Positions 17,901-27,212 of a stretch of 64,000 bases of DNA are shown here, piece after piece. The position numbers were made by a program, and so were the translations under genes. The notes under the pieces are model-generated. The model was not told where the DNA came from. It was given only the letters and a program-made list of their open reading frames with translations, and did no database searches. The stretch comes from Odoribacter splanchnicus DSM 20712 (GTDB lineage Bacteria; Bacteroidota; Bacteroidia; Bacteroidales; Marinifilaceae), in the NCBI RefSeq assembly GCF_000190535.1, contig NC_015160.1, positions 2,108,001-2,172,000 on the forward strand, given 5' to 3'. Every line of letters begins with the position of its first letter. Positions within the stretch are counted from its first letter, which is position 1.

Positions 17901-18969
17901 TTTATATCTCAGCCTGATATTGGTGGTATTTACCCTTTTTTCCTGCACCCATCGATCTTACCGAATGCAAACCCAAGTCAACCGGGACGGTTCTTGTGTC
18001 CGTTCCATTTCGGTGGAGACCCGGGATTCTGCTTTTATTGCCGGAGATACGACTGCGAATCCGCTTCCTATCCAACTCGACACGACCTGGACCGTCGAAT
18101 GCTATAACGGACAACAAAAAGTAACATGGCCTGTTGTAAATTTCGCTTTATTCCAAACAGATACATTACCCCGCCTGACAATTGTCGCTTCCCGTCGCTT
18201 CCCGTCAGTCGAGGCCATGGCTGAAAATTTTCATTTTAATCACGGATTATGGAGTGTTTGTAAACCTTCTATCATTTTCAAGAAGGAATTCAGATGGTTT
18301 TACACCTATTATTCTTATACCGAAACCTATCCCCCATTTTCAGTCCTCACCAAGATTCCGTTGGATCATTATCTTACCTCCGAGGAACAGACACTATGGT
18401 TTCAGGGAAATGATCCGGCTTTTCAAGGGAAAAACGGCACTGAACTATGCGATTTATTGTCAAAAATCGAACCTAAAGCCTATCTTTGGCTAAATCACAA
18501 TCTTTTTGCCGAAAGTTATGCAGCTATCGACCGGCTTCTTCCCGACCATCCGTTCAAAAACCGTTTCGAAGCTGCCAGAGACTCTATTTTCCGGCTGAAC
18601 CAGGACAAATACGATGCCCTCGATGCAAAACTTCCCGAGATGTTGGACAACTATTTTAAAACCGATTATTTTAGCCGGCACGGACAACGGATAGACTCAC
18701 TCGACGACCCGGAATTAAACCATAAACTCGATTCTCTGGATCTCTATGAAATTACTTTTCAATATGAATTGCTCTTACCGGGAAAAATTCTCTCGAGCAA
18801 CACCCGGCAAACCACCGCAGGTAAACTGTCCTGGCAACTCGATGCCTATCGTTTCCTGCCGCAAGATTACGTCATGACAGCGCAATCCCGTGCAATAAAT
18901 GTATGGGCTTTCGCCCTTACTGCCCTTTTGCTGCTCACCGCCCTATATTTTATATGGAAAAGAAAGTGA
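17887..18969 (+). CDS. Uncharacterised lipoprotein with C-terminal membrane span, third gene of the sigma operon
   Basis: A 360-residue protein I do not recognise. It opens with a lipoprotein signal (SLILVVFTLFSC, Cys20) followed by a ~310-residue extracytoplasmic domain, and closes with one membrane span (VWAFALTALLLLTALYFIW) and a basic KRK end. Early strands such as MQTQVNRDGSCVRSISVET read like a beta-rich domain. It is translationally coupled to the candidate anti-sigma gene by a 14-bp overlap. It may be the sensor or the effector of that regulatory unit; the sequence does not decide. Confidence 0.65.
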   Translation: MKRNNLYLSLILVVFTLFSCTHRSYRMQTQVNRDGSCVRSISVETRDSAFIAGDTTANPLPIQLDTTWTVECYNGQQKVTWPVVNFALFQTDTLPRLTIVASRRFPSVEAMAENFHFNHGLWSVCKPSIIFKKEFRWFYTYYSYTETYPPFSVLTKIPLDHYLTSEEQTLWFQGNDPAFQGKNGTELCDLLSKIEPKAYLWLNHNLFAESYAAIDRLLPDHPFKNRFEAARDSIFRLNQDKYDALDAKLPEMLDNYFKTDYFSRHGQRIDSLDDPELNHKLDSLDLYEITFQYELLLPGKILSSNTRQTTAGKLSWQLDAYRFLPQDYVMTAQSRAINVWAFALTALLLLTALYFIWKRK

Positions 18970-19018
18970 AATACTATTTTTTGTATAAATTTGTTACAAT
19001 ACCATATCCTTTATTGCT

Positions 19019-19264
19019 ATGCTTAGATCCGCCCATCAACAATCTATTACAAATAGAGGAGATGAATTTGAACGTTTAGATGAAATTATTAAGCAAAATA
19101 AGGATTTTCAATTCTACTTTGATTATACTCATAATTTTTTTAAACTAAATCCTCTTATTCCTCGTAGTCAAACATTTCTAATTGAAGATAATAAAATTTT
19201 ATGTGGTTCTCCTCTCGATAATAAAATGATAATGAATATATTTATCGATTATATAAAGAATTAA
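19019..19264 (+). pseudogene. 81-codon remnant resembling the C-terminus of a thioredoxin-like lipoprotein
   Basis: The reading frame gives NKDFQFYFDYTHNFFKLNPL and then TFLIEDNKILCGSPLDNKM. This is the pattern of the end of TlpA/thioredoxin-fold lipoproteins that accompany 6-bladed propeller genes in Bacteroidota (fixed Pro before TFLI, then D-NKI--GSPL). The signal peptide and the CxxC half are absent. A different frame just upstream (from ~18990) is open without a start, which suggests decay by frameshift. It ends 2 bp before the propeller gene. It could also be a short expressed gene, but a remnant is more likely. Confidence 0.5.
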
Positions 19265-19266
19265 AT

Positions 19267-20352
19267 ATGAAAAAAACAGTTTATATATGTTTATTACTAT
19301 TGGTATTATCTTGTACCTCCAGAGAAAAACCATATTCATGTAAACTAGTTGAGTTACAAGATTTAAATACTTTTCCTGTCATCGATTTAACACCGACTTC
19401 TATCGCATTAACGGATACGACATTATTGAATCCTGAAAAAATCTGGATTTCAGATACCTTATTGATTATCAAAGATGCAGAAACGGACGAGAATAAATTC
19501 TTGAAATATTATTCCCTAAATTCTTTCCATTTATTAAAAACCTACGGAAGTATAGGACGGGGACCCAATGAATATCTAACGCCGAGGGTTTACCGGCATT
19601 CCCCGAATAAATTTCTTATTATTGAAAAACTAAGATATACTTTATTTTGTACCGATAGCTTATTCTCCAATCCTCTATACACCCCAGAGAAAATCAATGT
19701 CAGAGTGGGATTGACAGCTGCGGATTGTGTATATTTAATCAACGATTCGACCATTTTTGCAAATTCAGGTATGTCCGATTATCAATTTTCCATTGCCAAT
19801 ATTTCCAGTAATCGATATTTATTAAATTACAAGAATTATCCTTCCATAATAAAAGAAAAAAAGATTACCGATTTTATAGCCAATTCGAATATCTATCATG
19901 CATTTTACATATTGAAACCGAATACGATGGATTCTGTTGCCATTATTTACAGGCATTTCCCCATCATCGATATTATTTCATTAAATAATTTAGAATCGAC
20001 CCGTTACCAATTTCCCATCGATAAATCTGTAAATAAAGTTACCGTCCTGGACAAATTAAATGCCCGGGTTGAAGAGGAAGTCAACTACTATAAAAACTAT
20101 TTCAGCACGGACAACTATATCTATTTATTATACTGCGATTCTAAAAATAAAGATTTATCGATCTCCAATAATAATTTTGAAATACACCAATTCGACTGGC
20201 AGGGCCGTTTTTTGAAAAGATATCGTTTGAACCGTTATATTTTAAGCTTCTGTGTCGATGAAAAATCCAACCGAATATACGCAATCAGTTTCCAAAACAA
20301 TAAGAATTTCTCTCCGGAGATACTCTGTTATTCGTTATCTTCAACGAATTAA
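19267..20352 (+). CDS. 6-bladed beta-propeller lipoprotein (BF3164/TolB-like)
   Basis: A 361-residue lipoprotein. The signal MKKTVYICLLLLVLSC gives lipidated Cys16. The body shows typical propeller strands of this Bacteroidota family: LLIIKDAETDENKFLKYYSL, then the signature turn YGSIGRGPNEYLTP, and repeated ISDTLLI/IYAISF-type blade edges. Function in the family is unknown; members sit on the cell surface or in the periplasm and often pair with thioredoxin-like lipoproteins, as the remnant just upstream may once have done. Base composition is visibly more AT-rich than in the flanking core genes. It converges on a second propeller gene 37 bp away. Confidence 0.8.
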   Translation: MKKTVYICLLLLVLSCTSREKPYSCKLVELQDLNTFPVIDLTPTSIALTDTTLLNPEKIWISDTLLIIKDAETDENKFLKYYSLNSFHLLKTYGSIGRGPNEYLTPRVYRHSPNKFLIIEKLRYTLFCTDSLFSNPLYTPEKINVRVGLTAADCVYLINDSTIFANSGMSDYQFSIANISSNRYLLNYKNYPSIIKEKKITDFIANSNIYHAFYILKPNTMDSVAIIYRHFPIIDIISLNNLESTRYQFPIDKSVNKVTVLDKLNARVEEEVNYYKNYFSTDNYIYLLYCDSKNKDLSISNNNFEIHQFDWQGRFLKRYRLNRYILSFCVDEKSNRIYAISFQNNKNFSPEILCYSLSSTN

Positions 20353-20389
20353 GGATATTTGCGAAAACGGGGAAATCTGTCATCCGAAT

Positions 20390-21505
20390 TTAATTACGTA
20401 CCTTTCCCAACACCAATACAGGATTATCATCATCGGCTATTGCATTATACCAATCATGGTAAGGGGAATTTGCTGATTTTATCCTTTCCCGAAATTTCAT
20501 TGCAGAAAAAGATTGACAAAGATAATGCTCAGAAACTTCGAACAGATAATCCTCCAATTCAAAGTCAAGGTCGTCGAAATAAATACTCTTTACTTTGAAT
20601 AAACCATCGTTCAGTTTATCGAATACATAAGTTTCAGGATCCCGGTTTTCGTCGTAAGTAATTATATTTTTACCAAATCTGGAATCAGCCATCCGGATGA
20701 ATAAACGATCGAATAAGATGAACCGAGAAGTTTCAACTATCATTTCAATTTCTTCTCCTTTTTCATCAGGCTTGAATTCTTTCAAATAATATCCTGCATG
20801 AAAATAATATTCGGGTTTTCTTGTATCGGCAGTTATCCGATACAAAGTATCCGTTATCCCTGACATATAGTGAACAAATCCTCCCGCTATCCCCAGATAA
20901 GAATGATTCTTCTGACGCTCCTCCCGACAAGTCTCTTTTTTAATCCCTCCCAGGAATTGTCCGGAAGAAGTAAGGGCATAAATTTCATAGGCTGCATCTT
21001 TCAATAACAAAGGAATACAATAAAGAACCGAATCACCGGCCAGTATCATCTTCTTCGGAAATCCGTAAATTCCGGGCAGGGAATTTTCATATTCTCCATT
21101 TTTCAAATTAATTACCTGGATACTATTTTGCCTTCCATAATCCGAAAAATACAATCGTTCGCCCGGTTCATCTACTGTGAGGGCTATAATATTCTGATAT
21201 TCGCCCGGAGCACGTCCATAAGAAGCCAATTTACGGATATAAGTACCATCGGCGGCGAACTGATACATTTCTTCGTTTCCGTAAGTAATAATATACTTCT
21301 CTCCGGCCCATACCCGAAAATAATCGTTTAACAAAGCCTCTTCTTTCGTCTCCAAACGCACTAACCGGCTCTCACCGACCAATTGACTCCATTTCAAAAC
21401 AGTGTCCTTTTCCACAGCTCTTGTATCCAGTCGTTTCACCCCGGAGCCGTTACCACATCCCACTACCACCCAAATAATCATCGAAATCAGAATATCTTTA
21501 AGCAT
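20390..21505 (-). CDS. 6-bladed beta-propeller lipoprotein
   Basis: A 371-residue protein related in type to the neighbour at 19267 but only distantly alike in sequence. The N-terminus MLKDILISMIIWVVVGCGNG gives a lipobox with Cys17. The family signature is present as SYGRAPGEYQNIIALTVD (compare GRGPNEY in the other copy), followed by blade strands LYFSDYGRQNSIQVINL. It starts with the usual SQLVGESRLVRLETKEEALL strand. No function is known. The two genes converge, which suggests an old family expansion with inversion rather than an operon. Confidence 0.82.
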   Translation of the reverse strand: MLKDILISMIIWVVVGCGNGSGVKRLDTRAVEKDTVLKWSQLVGESRLVRLETKEEALLNDYFRVWAGEKYIITYGNEEMYQFAADGTYIRKLASYGRAPGEYQNIIALTVDEPGERLYFSDYGRQNSIQVINLKNGEYENSLPGIYGFPKKMILAGDSVLYCIPLLLKDAAYEIYALTSSGQFLGGIKKETCREERQKNHSYLGIAGGFVHYMSGITDTLYRITADTRKPEYYFHAGYYLKEFKPDEKGEEIEMIVETSRFILFDRLFIRMADSRFGKNIITYDENRDPETYVFDKLNDGLFKVKSIYFDDLDFELEDYLFEVSEHYLCQSFSAMKFRERIKSANSPYHDWYNAIADDDNPVLVLGKVRN

Positions 21506-21563
21506 AAATCGTGAACGCTTTATCCTGTACTGAAACTAACACCCAAATTCACATCCGAAAAAA

Positions 21564-21590
21564 ATACCATCCTCTGAGAGAAGATGGTAT
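21564..21590 (-). terminator. Intrinsic terminator of the serC-serA-DUF1015 operon
   Basis: ATACCATC (21564-21571) and GATGGTAT (21583-21590) form the stem. Read on the minus strand the second arm is followed by a run of seven T. It lies 22 bp past the DUF1015 stop. Confidence 0.8.
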
Positions 21591-21611
21591 CTTATTTCAG
21601 ATTTTCAAAAA

Positions 21612-22862
21612 TCAAATTTTATGGATTACTAAACCGGAACGAAGTTTCGGTTCGAACCAGGTAGTTTTCGGCGGCATGATATTACCGGTATCGGCAATAT
21701 TCAGCAACTGTTCCATAGAAACCGGATACAGAGCGAAAGCCACTTTCATCTCCCCGCTGTCTACGCGTTTTTTCAGTTCACCTAATCCACGTATCCCCCC
21801 CACGAAATCGATTCGTTTAGAGGTACGCAAATCCTGAATATCGAGGATATCGGCCAACACATGTTTGGAAAGAATGGTCACATCCAATACTCCGATCGGA
21901 TCGTTGTCATCATACGAACCTGCTTTAGCGGTCAGACGATACCACTTACCGCCCAGATACATACTGAACTCGTGCAATTTTGCCGGATGATAAATCTCGG
22001 TACCCATTTCCTTTACTTCGAAATGAGCGTTCAATTTCTCGAGCAACTGAGCTTCGGTCAGACCATTCAGATCTTTCACTACCCGGTTGTAATCGATAAT
22101 CTTCAGCTGATGGTCGGGGAAATGTACGGCCATAAAGAAGTTGTACTCTTCTTTACCGGTATGATTCGGATTCTTTGCTGTATATTCGGCACCGATACGG
22201 GCAGCTGCAGCTGTACGGTGGTGTCCGTCGGCCACATAGGTGTTCGGCACTTTCGTTGCGAACAACTCTTCCAACCGTTTATTGGTTTCCGGACAGTTGA
22301 TCGCCCAAAAATGGTGTCCGAACCCGTCTTCTGCCACAAAATCGTAGTCTGCTTTCTGATTCTTCACAATATCTTCAACGATAGCGTCAATTTCAGGCAC
22401 GGCACGATAGGCAAAAAATACCGGTTCCAGGTTAGCATTCACATAACGGGTCAGCACCATCCGGTCCTCTTCTTTATCGGGACGGGTGAGTTCATGTTTT
22501 TTAATCACCCCGTTCATATAATCCTCACAGGCAGCACAACCGACAATACCGTATTGGGTACGGCCTTCCATGGTCTGAGCATAAATATAAAATTTCGCTT
22601 CCGGATCCTGTACCAACCATCCCTTGTCCTGAAACATTTTGAAATTTTCGACACTCTTATTGTAAACTTCTTCCGAGTGGATATCCGTTCCGGCAGGGCA
22701 ATCGATTTCGGCCCGGGTAACATGCAGCAATGATTTCGGTTTTCCTGCAGCCATCTGTGCAGCTTCTTCCGAATTCATCACGTCATACGGGAGGCAAGCC
22801 AATTCCTCGCATACTTCCTGGTTAGGAGTACGTAAGCCTTTGAATGGTTTTACTATAGCCAT
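21612..22862 (-). CDS. DUF1015 family protein
   Basis: A 416-residue cytosolic protein of the DUF1015 family, recognised by the opening VKPFKGLRTP and CLPYDVMNSEEA, the central segment YVADGHHRTAAAARIGAEY, and the closing PPKTTWFEPKLRSGLVIH. The DGHHR block resembles ParB/Srx-like nucleotide-binding motifs. The family has been tied to serine metabolism: some archaeal ParB-like members are ADP-dependent serine kinases. It lies directly after serA (7-bp gap) in a serC-serA-DUF1015 operon, which fits a role around serine or phosphoserine. That role is inference from context. Confidence 0.82.
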   Translation of the reverse strand: MAIVKPFKGLRTPNQEVCEELACLPYDVMNSEEAAQMAAGKPKSLLHVTRAEIDCPAGTDIHSEEVYNKSVENFKMFQDKGWLVQDPEAKFYIYAQTMEGRTQYGIVGCAACEDYMNGVIKKHELTRPDKEEDRMVLTRYVNANLEPVFFAYRAVPEIDAIVEDIVKNQKADYDFVAEDGFGHHFWAINCPETNKRLEELFATKVPNTYVADGHHRTAAAARIGAEYTAKNPNHTGKEEYNFFMAVHFPDHQLKIIDYNRVVKDLNGLTEAQLLEKLNAHFEVKEMGTEIYHPAKLHEFSMYLGGKWYRLTAKAGSYDDNDPIGVLDVTILSKHVLADILDIQDLRTSKRIDFVGGIRGLGELKKRVDSGEMKVAFALYPVSMEQLLNIADTGNIMPPKTTWFEPKLRSGLVIHKI

Positions 22863-22869
22863 AAAAATA

Positions 22870-23790
22870 TTATTTATTTACTTTAAATTTAGCATCTCCA
22901 TGTTCCAGGAAAGCCACAATTTGACGGGCAGCAGCCAAGCCTGCATTTACATTCGCTTCTTCAGTCTGAGCACCCATTTTCTTCGGAGTAAAGAAATAAC
23001 GGCCTTCGAACTGGGCATATTCAGCGGCATTGTCCGGAGCGATATCGGAAATATATTTGAAATCGGGACGATCGGCCATCAATTTCACCAATTCTTCTTC
23101 ATTGATCACTTCCTTACGGGCAGTGTTGATCAATACAGCTCCTTTCGGCATGCGATTCAACAATTCATAATTGATCGATTTCTTTGTCTTCTCGGTAGCC
23201 GGGATATGCAGAGATACATAATCACACATCGCATACATTTCTTCGGCAGAATGCAACGGAGTAGCCCCCGCAGCCTTGATTTGTTCATCGGTCATGAACG
23301 GGTCGAAAGCATACACTTCCATTCCGAAGCCTTTGGCAATACGTCCCACGTTTTGTCCCACGTTTCCGTAAGCATGTACACCGATTTTCTTTCCTTTCAG
23401 TTCATGCCCGGATTTACCGTTATAGAAATTACGAGCCAGATAAACAGCCATACCGAATACCAATTCAGCCACAGCATTCGAGTTCTGTCCCGGAGTATTC
23501 ATAGCCACTACGCCATGATCGGTACAAGCCTGCAGGTCGATATTATCATAACCGGCTCCGGCACGTACAATTACTTTCAGTTTTTTAGCAGCATCGATCA
23601 CTTCTTTTGTCGCTTTATCCGAACGGATGATCATAGCATCTACGTCGGCAACAGCAGCGATCAATTCTTCCGGAGAAGTATATTTTTCCAATAAAGCCAA
23701 TTCATAACCCTGAGCTTCCACGATTTCGCGGATACCTTTTACTGCCACCGGAGCAAAAGGTTTATCGGTTGCAATCAGAACCTTTGTCAT
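22870..23790 (-). CDS. serA: D-3-phosphoglycerate dehydrogenase
   Basis: A 306-residue short-form phosphoglycerate dehydrogenase without the C-terminal ACT domain. It oxidises 3-phosphoglycerate to 3-phosphohydroxypyruvate, the first step of serine synthesis. The start is the ATG at 23790 (MTKVLIATDKPFAPVA). The NAD-binding loop is IGVHAYGNVGQNVGRI, the catalytic Arg/Glu region is RAGAGYDNIDL and LINTARKEVINEEEL, and the C-terminal catalytic region holds the rest. The first glycine of GxGxxG is Ala here, a variant I would expect to be tolerated. It lies between serC and DUF1015 in one operon. Confidence 0.92.
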   Translation of the reverse strand: MTKVLIATDKPFAPVAVKGIREIVEAQGYELALLEKYTSPEELIAAVADVDAMIIRSDKATKEVIDAAKKLKVIVRAGAGYDNIDLQACTDHGVVAMNTPGQNSNAVAELVFGMAVYLARNFYNGKSGHELKGKKIGVHAYGNVGQNVGRIAKGFGMEVYAFDPFMTDEQIKAAGATPLHSAEEMYAMCDYVSLHIPATEKTKKSINYELLNRMPKGAVLINTARKEVINEEELVKLMADRPDFKYISDIAPDNAAEYAQFEGRYFFTPKKMGAQTEEANVNAGLAAARQIVAFLEHGDAKFKVNK

Positions 23791-23810
23791 AACTACCAAA
23801 ATTTACGATT

Positions 23811-23861
23811 AAGATTTACAATTTACGAGAGGCCTCAGCACGGTCGTAAATCGTAAATCTT
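23811..23861. repeat. Hairpin of ATTTACGA words inside the serC-serA gap
   Basis: AAGATTTACAATTTACGA (23811-23828) and TCGTAAATCGTAAATCTT (23844-23861) pair at 17 of 18 positions around a 15-nt GC-rich loop. A further ATTTACGATT at 23801 repeats the word again. It lies in the transcribed gap between serC and serA and might attenuate or stabilise the message. Confidence 0.85.
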
Positions 23862-23880
23862 TCATCTGAATTAATATTAT

Positions 23881-24960
23881 TTATTTTTTATGTGCTTTTT
23901 CAAATTCCTGCATGGCAGCAATCAAAGCATTTACATCTTCCATCGTACAAGCATTGTAGGTAGAAGCACGGAAACCACCCACCAAACGGTGACCTTTCAC
24001 GCCTACGATGTTTTTAGATTTACAGAAATCCAAAAATTCTTTCTCCAGTTCTTCATATCCTTCGGCTAACAAGAACGGAATATTCATACGAGAACGTGAA
24101 CCTTCTTCAACAACAGCACGGAATACCGTATTGCGGTCGAATTCGCTGTACAATGCATTGCATCTTTCGATAGCACGTCTTTCCATAGCTTCAACACCGC
24201 CCATTTGTTTGATCCATTTCAGGGTCTGACCAACGGCAAAGATATTGATACAAGGAGGGGTATTGAACATAGATCCGTTATCGACATGAGTCTGATATTT
24301 CAGCATGGTCGGGATCTTGCGGTCAGCCACTACTTTATCCAGATAGTCGTTACGGATAATCACGAAAGTAGCACCGGCAGGTCCTAAGTTCTTCTGGCAT
24401 CCGCCATAGATCATCATATATTTTTTTACGTCGATCGGACGACTACAAATATCGGACGACATATCGGCAATCAAGGGCACAGGGCTATCCAGATCTTCGA
24501 AAATCTCGGTACCACGGATCGTATTATTCGATGTAATATGCAGATAATCGACATCGGCAGGAATCTGGAATCCTTTCGGATAATAAGTAAAATTCCGGTC
24601 CTCAGAAGAAGCGATCACTTCAACTTCACCCCAAAGTTTAGCCTCAGCGATTGCTTTTTTAGACCAAACGCCGGTATTCACATAAGCCGCTTTTTTACCC
24701 AGGAAATTGTAAGGAATCATGCAGAACTGCATACTGGCACCACCACCCAAGAAAATAACAGAATAATTATCGGGGATATTCAACACTTCTTTGAACAGGG
24801 CGACAGTCTCATCATAAACAGCCTGAAAATCAGCTGAACGGTGAGATACTTCCAGAATAGACTGGCCACAATTCCCTAATTCCATCACAGCTTTTGCCGT
24901 ATTTTCCAATGTCATATCCGGCAACTTACAAGGACCTGCGTTAAAAATATGTTTTCTCAT
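23881..24960 (-). CDS. serC: Phosphoserine aminotransferase
   Basis: A 359-residue PLP-dependent class-V aminotransferase that converts 3-phosphohydroxypyruvate and glutamate to phosphoserine. The N-terminus [16 protein letters not shown] carries the family's NAGP motif, [12 protein letters not shown] and [14 protein letters not shown] follow, and the PLP lysine is in [12 protein letters not shown]. The C-terminus [20 protein letters not shown] is also diagnostic. It is the first gene of the operon, transcribed leftward from the 330-bp region shared with nothing on the right. serA follows after a hairpin-containing gap. Confidence 0.95.
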   Translation of the reverse strand: MRKHIFNAGPCKLPDMTLENTAKAVMELGNCGQSILEVSHRSADFQAVYDETVALFKEVLNIPDNYSVIFLGGGASMQFCMIPYNFLGKKAAYVNTGVWSKKAIAEAKLWGEVEVIASSEDRNFTYYPKGFQIPADVDYLHITSNNTIRGTEIFEDLDSPVPLIADMSSDICSRPIDVKKYMMIYGGCQKNLGPAGATFVIIRNDYLDKVVADRKIPTMLKYQTHVDNGSMFNTPPCINIFAVGQTLKWIKQMGGVEAMERRAIERCNALYSEFDRNTVFRAVVEEGSRSRMNIPFLLAEGYEELEKEFLDFCKSKNIVGVKGHRLVGGFRASTYNACTMEDVNALIAAMQEFEKAHKK

Positions 24961-25160
24961 TTTGTATAATAATTAAAGGTTTTAAATTTTAATTCAATTT
25001 TTCTTCAAACGTTACAAATATGCAAAATATACTGCGCAAAATATCATTTTATAAGAGAAATATTCGGATTTACTTATAATTTAAAATCACCTTAACAAAT
25101 CGGTGCCGAATATACCTCAAAAAAGAAATCATTTAATCACTCTCTCTAAGAGAGACACTA

Positions 25161-25190
25161 ATCCCAAAGTCAAAATAATGACTTTGGGAT
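25161..25190. terminator. Perfect 12-bp hairpin after gcvT
   Basis: ATCCCAAAGTCA (25161-25172) and TGACTTTGGGAT (25179-25190) form a perfect stem with a 6-nt loop, 28 bp beyond the gcvT stop. On the plus strand a TTTTT follows. A second small palindrome (TCTCTCTAAGAGAGA at 25141) flanks it. It most likely ends the gcvT transcript. Confidence 0.65.
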
Positions 25191-25217
25191 AGTTTTTCGG
25201 TATTTGAATTTCCGGTA

Positions 25218-26318
25218 TCAGAAAAAAGGAGTTTTTACAATTTTTGCTTTCAACGCCTTATTTCTCACCCGGATAAATATTTCACTATCTAATTTATGAA
25301 AACCGCTTTTAACATATCCAGTACCGATAGATTTTCCGGTTAAAGGAGATACCGTTCCCGAACATACTACACCGATTTCATTTCCTTCGGCATCTTCGAT
25401 AGGATATCCTTGCCGTGCAATTCCCCGGTCGATGATTTCAAAAGGTTTCATATAACGGGTCGGTTTATCTGCTTTCAATTTTTCATGGTATTCCCGCATG
25501 ATAAAATCATTTCCGGGCACGAATTTAGTAATCCATCCCAAACCGGCTTCGATAGGCGAATGATCATCGTCGATTTCATGCCCATAGAGACAGAAACCGG
25601 CTTCCAATCTCAAGGTATCGCGGGCACCCAATCCGATCGGTTGTATCCCGAATTCCGCTCCGGCTTCGAAAACGGCATTCCACAATTTCTCAGCATCTTT
25701 ATTATAAGCATAAACTTCACAACCACCAGAACCGGTATAACCTGTCGTGGAGAAAATAACTTTATCGATCCCCGCAAACGGTATTTCTTTAAAAGTATAA
25801 TACTCCATATCGACAACATTTTCCGAGGTCAGCTTCTGCATGGCTTTCAATGCCAAAGGCCCCTGGATAGCCAGCTGGCAAATATTGTCGGAAGCATTTT
25901 CCAGTTCGACGCCCGGTTTCATACCCAGTTCTGCGCCGTATTTTACCACCCAGTTCCAGTCTTTTTCGATATTAGCAGCATTAACTACCAGCAGGTATTT
26001 TTCAGCACTGAAACGATACACCAGCAAGTCGTCTACAATACCACCCTTATCATTGGGGAAACAACTATATTGTACTTTTCCGTCTATCAAAGCGGCCACA
26101 TCATTTGTGGTTAATTTCTGAACCAATTCAAAAGCTTTCGGTCCTTTAATCCAAAATTCTCCCATATGGGAAACATCAAAAACTCCAAGTTTATTACGGA
26201 CATTCAGATGCTCTTCTTTAATTCCTGTCGGATATTCGATGGGCATATTATATCCTGCAAACGGAGCCATACGTGCTCCCAAAGCTTCATGAAAATGGGT
26301 AAAAGGTGTTGTTTTCAT
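25218..26318 (-). CDS. gcvT: Glycine cleavage system T protein (aminomethyltransferase)
   Basis: A 366-residue folate enzyme. It takes the aminomethyl group from lipoylated H protein to tetrahydrofolate and releases ammonia. Recognised by [20 protein letters not shown], the folate-binding [11 protein letters not shown] segment, [13 protein letters not shown], and [19 protein letters not shown] with the catalytic-site residues. Length is standard. The other glycine cleavage genes are not in this window, so gcvT is unlinked here. The gap upstream (26319-26648) has no recognised gene. Confidence 0.95.
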   Translation of the reverse strand: MKTTPFTHFHEALGARMAPFAGYNMPIEYPTGIKEEHLNVRNKLGVFDVSHMGEFWIKGPKAFELVQKLTTNDVAALIDGKVQYSCFPNDKGGIVDDLLVYRFSAEKYLLVVNAANIEKDWNWVVKYGAELGMKPGVELENASDNICQLAIQGPLALKAMQKLTSENVVDMEYYTFKEIPFAGIDKVIFSTTGYTGSGGCEVYAYNKDAEKLWNAVFEAGAEFGIQPIGLGARDTLRLEAGFCLYGHEIDDDHSPIEAGLGWITKFVPGNDFIMREYHEKLKADKPTRYMKPFEIIDRGIARQGYPIEDAEGNEIGVVCSGTVSPLTGKSIGTGYVKSGFHKLDSEIFIRVRNKALKAKIVKTPFF

Positions 26319-26648
26319 TTTATTTTATTTATATCGTAAATTTAGTCGATTCATATTCATCCCGATCCGTCACCGCTTCCACACAAATCCACCTGTCATC
26401 TTCCCCGTCATAATTGCAAACGTTAGCATTTAAAAACATCACAAAGATATAATTTATATCTGTTCAGACTTCCTCTTTCGTCAAATTTTTATCCGGCCGG
26501 AATATGATTTTCTTATAAAAAAGATTTGGTTATTTATACTTTTTGTCCTATTTTCGACATTCTATAGGCAACCTAAGGAAACATAATTTATTTACATTCA
26601 AGAAAAACAACTAATCTAAACCAAAACGCATTATTAAAAATCAAAAAA
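26319..26648. other. 330-bp gap between divergent gcvT and STAS genes
   Basis: AT-rich sequence with a slightly richer stretch at 26350-26410. I see no gene, no strong hairpin and no convincing -33/-7 pair. The promoters of both divergent genes must lie here. Confidence 0.5.
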
Positions 26649-26987
26649 ATGATTACAAAATTAACTGAGCAGAAAGGATGCATCATTGCAGAATTTATCG
26701 ATTTAAAGAGATTTACATTAGCAGTGACAGAAGAAGTTAAATCAGAATTAAAACCTATACTTTCGCAAGAAGGTAATAAAATGATTTTCGATTTTAAAAA
26801 CATTGAATTTATAGACAGCAGTGGTATCGGCTGTATTATCTCATTAGTAAAAACAGCCAAAAGCAATCATTCTGAAATCAAATTGTGCAATATATCGTCA
26901 GAAGTCATGGACGTTCTGGAATTATTACACTTACCCATGATTCTCGATATCGAACCCGACTTGGCCAGTGCACTGACCAGTTTCTAA
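26649..26987 (+). CDS. STAS-domain anti-sigma factor antagonist-like protein
   Basis: A 112-residue protein that is almost entirely one STAS domain (SpoIIAA-like). The phosphorylatable serine region is present: NIEFIDSSGIGCIISLVK. Such proteins bind partner-switching kinases or anti-sigma factors, and release them when phosphorylated. No kinase or phosphatase partner lies next door. A strong terminator begins at its stop codon, so it is a single-gene unit. Confidence 0.85.
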   Translation: MITKLTEQKGCIIAEFIDLKRFTLAVTEEVKSELKPILSQEGNKMIFDFKNIEFIDSSGIGCIISLVKTAKSNHSEIKLCNISSEVMDVLELLHLPMILDIEPDLASALTSF

Positions 26988-27014
26988 AAAAGCTCCCTAC
27001 CCGGGGGCTTTTTT
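26986..27014 (+). terminator. Intrinsic terminator of the STAS gene
   Basis: AAAAAAGCTCCC and GGGGGCTTTTTT form an 11-of-12 stem around TACCC, ending in a T-run. It starts at the stop codon of the STAS gene. Confidence 0.9.
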
Positions 27015-27063
27015 ATCAGATTGAACTTTTTAACCCGAGAATTGCCTGTCAGGCAAATTTTCG

Positions 27064-27118
27064 ATTGGCGAATCCAGAGTCCGACACCATAATAAACAGG
27101 GACTCCCGGTTCGCCAAT
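27064..27118. repeat. 19-bp imperfect inverted repeat upstream of the two-component genes
   Basis: ATTGGCGAATCCAGAGTCC (27064-27082) and GGACTCCCGGTTCGCCAAT (27100-27118) pair at 16 of 19 positions. A smaller perfect palindrome TTGCCTGTCAGGCAA lies just before it (~27043). It may be an operator for the response-regulator operon or one more core intergenic hairpin. Confidence 0.65.
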
Positions 27119-27184
27119 TTATTTCTCCCCTCCAAAACGGAGCAGATTTCCAACCAGGCGATTTCAGTTGTATTTCAGAATTAC

Positions 27185-27192
27185 TATATTTG
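27185..27192 (+). promoter_or_regulatory. -7 box (TATATTTG) of the two-component operon
   Basis: TATATTTG matches TAnnTTTG perfectly and sits 20 bp upstream of the ATG at 27213. This also supports the downstream start, since a start at 27168 would precede the promoter box. Confidence 0.6.
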
Positions 27193-27212
27193 TTTGTAGA
27201 AAAAATGAGTTT

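Noticed and set aside
22840..23694. 284-codon frame opposite serA
   Set aside because: Shadow of serA on the other strand; serA has all catalytic motifs.
25410..26114. 234-codon frame opposite gcvT
   Set aside because: Shadow of gcvT; no family features.
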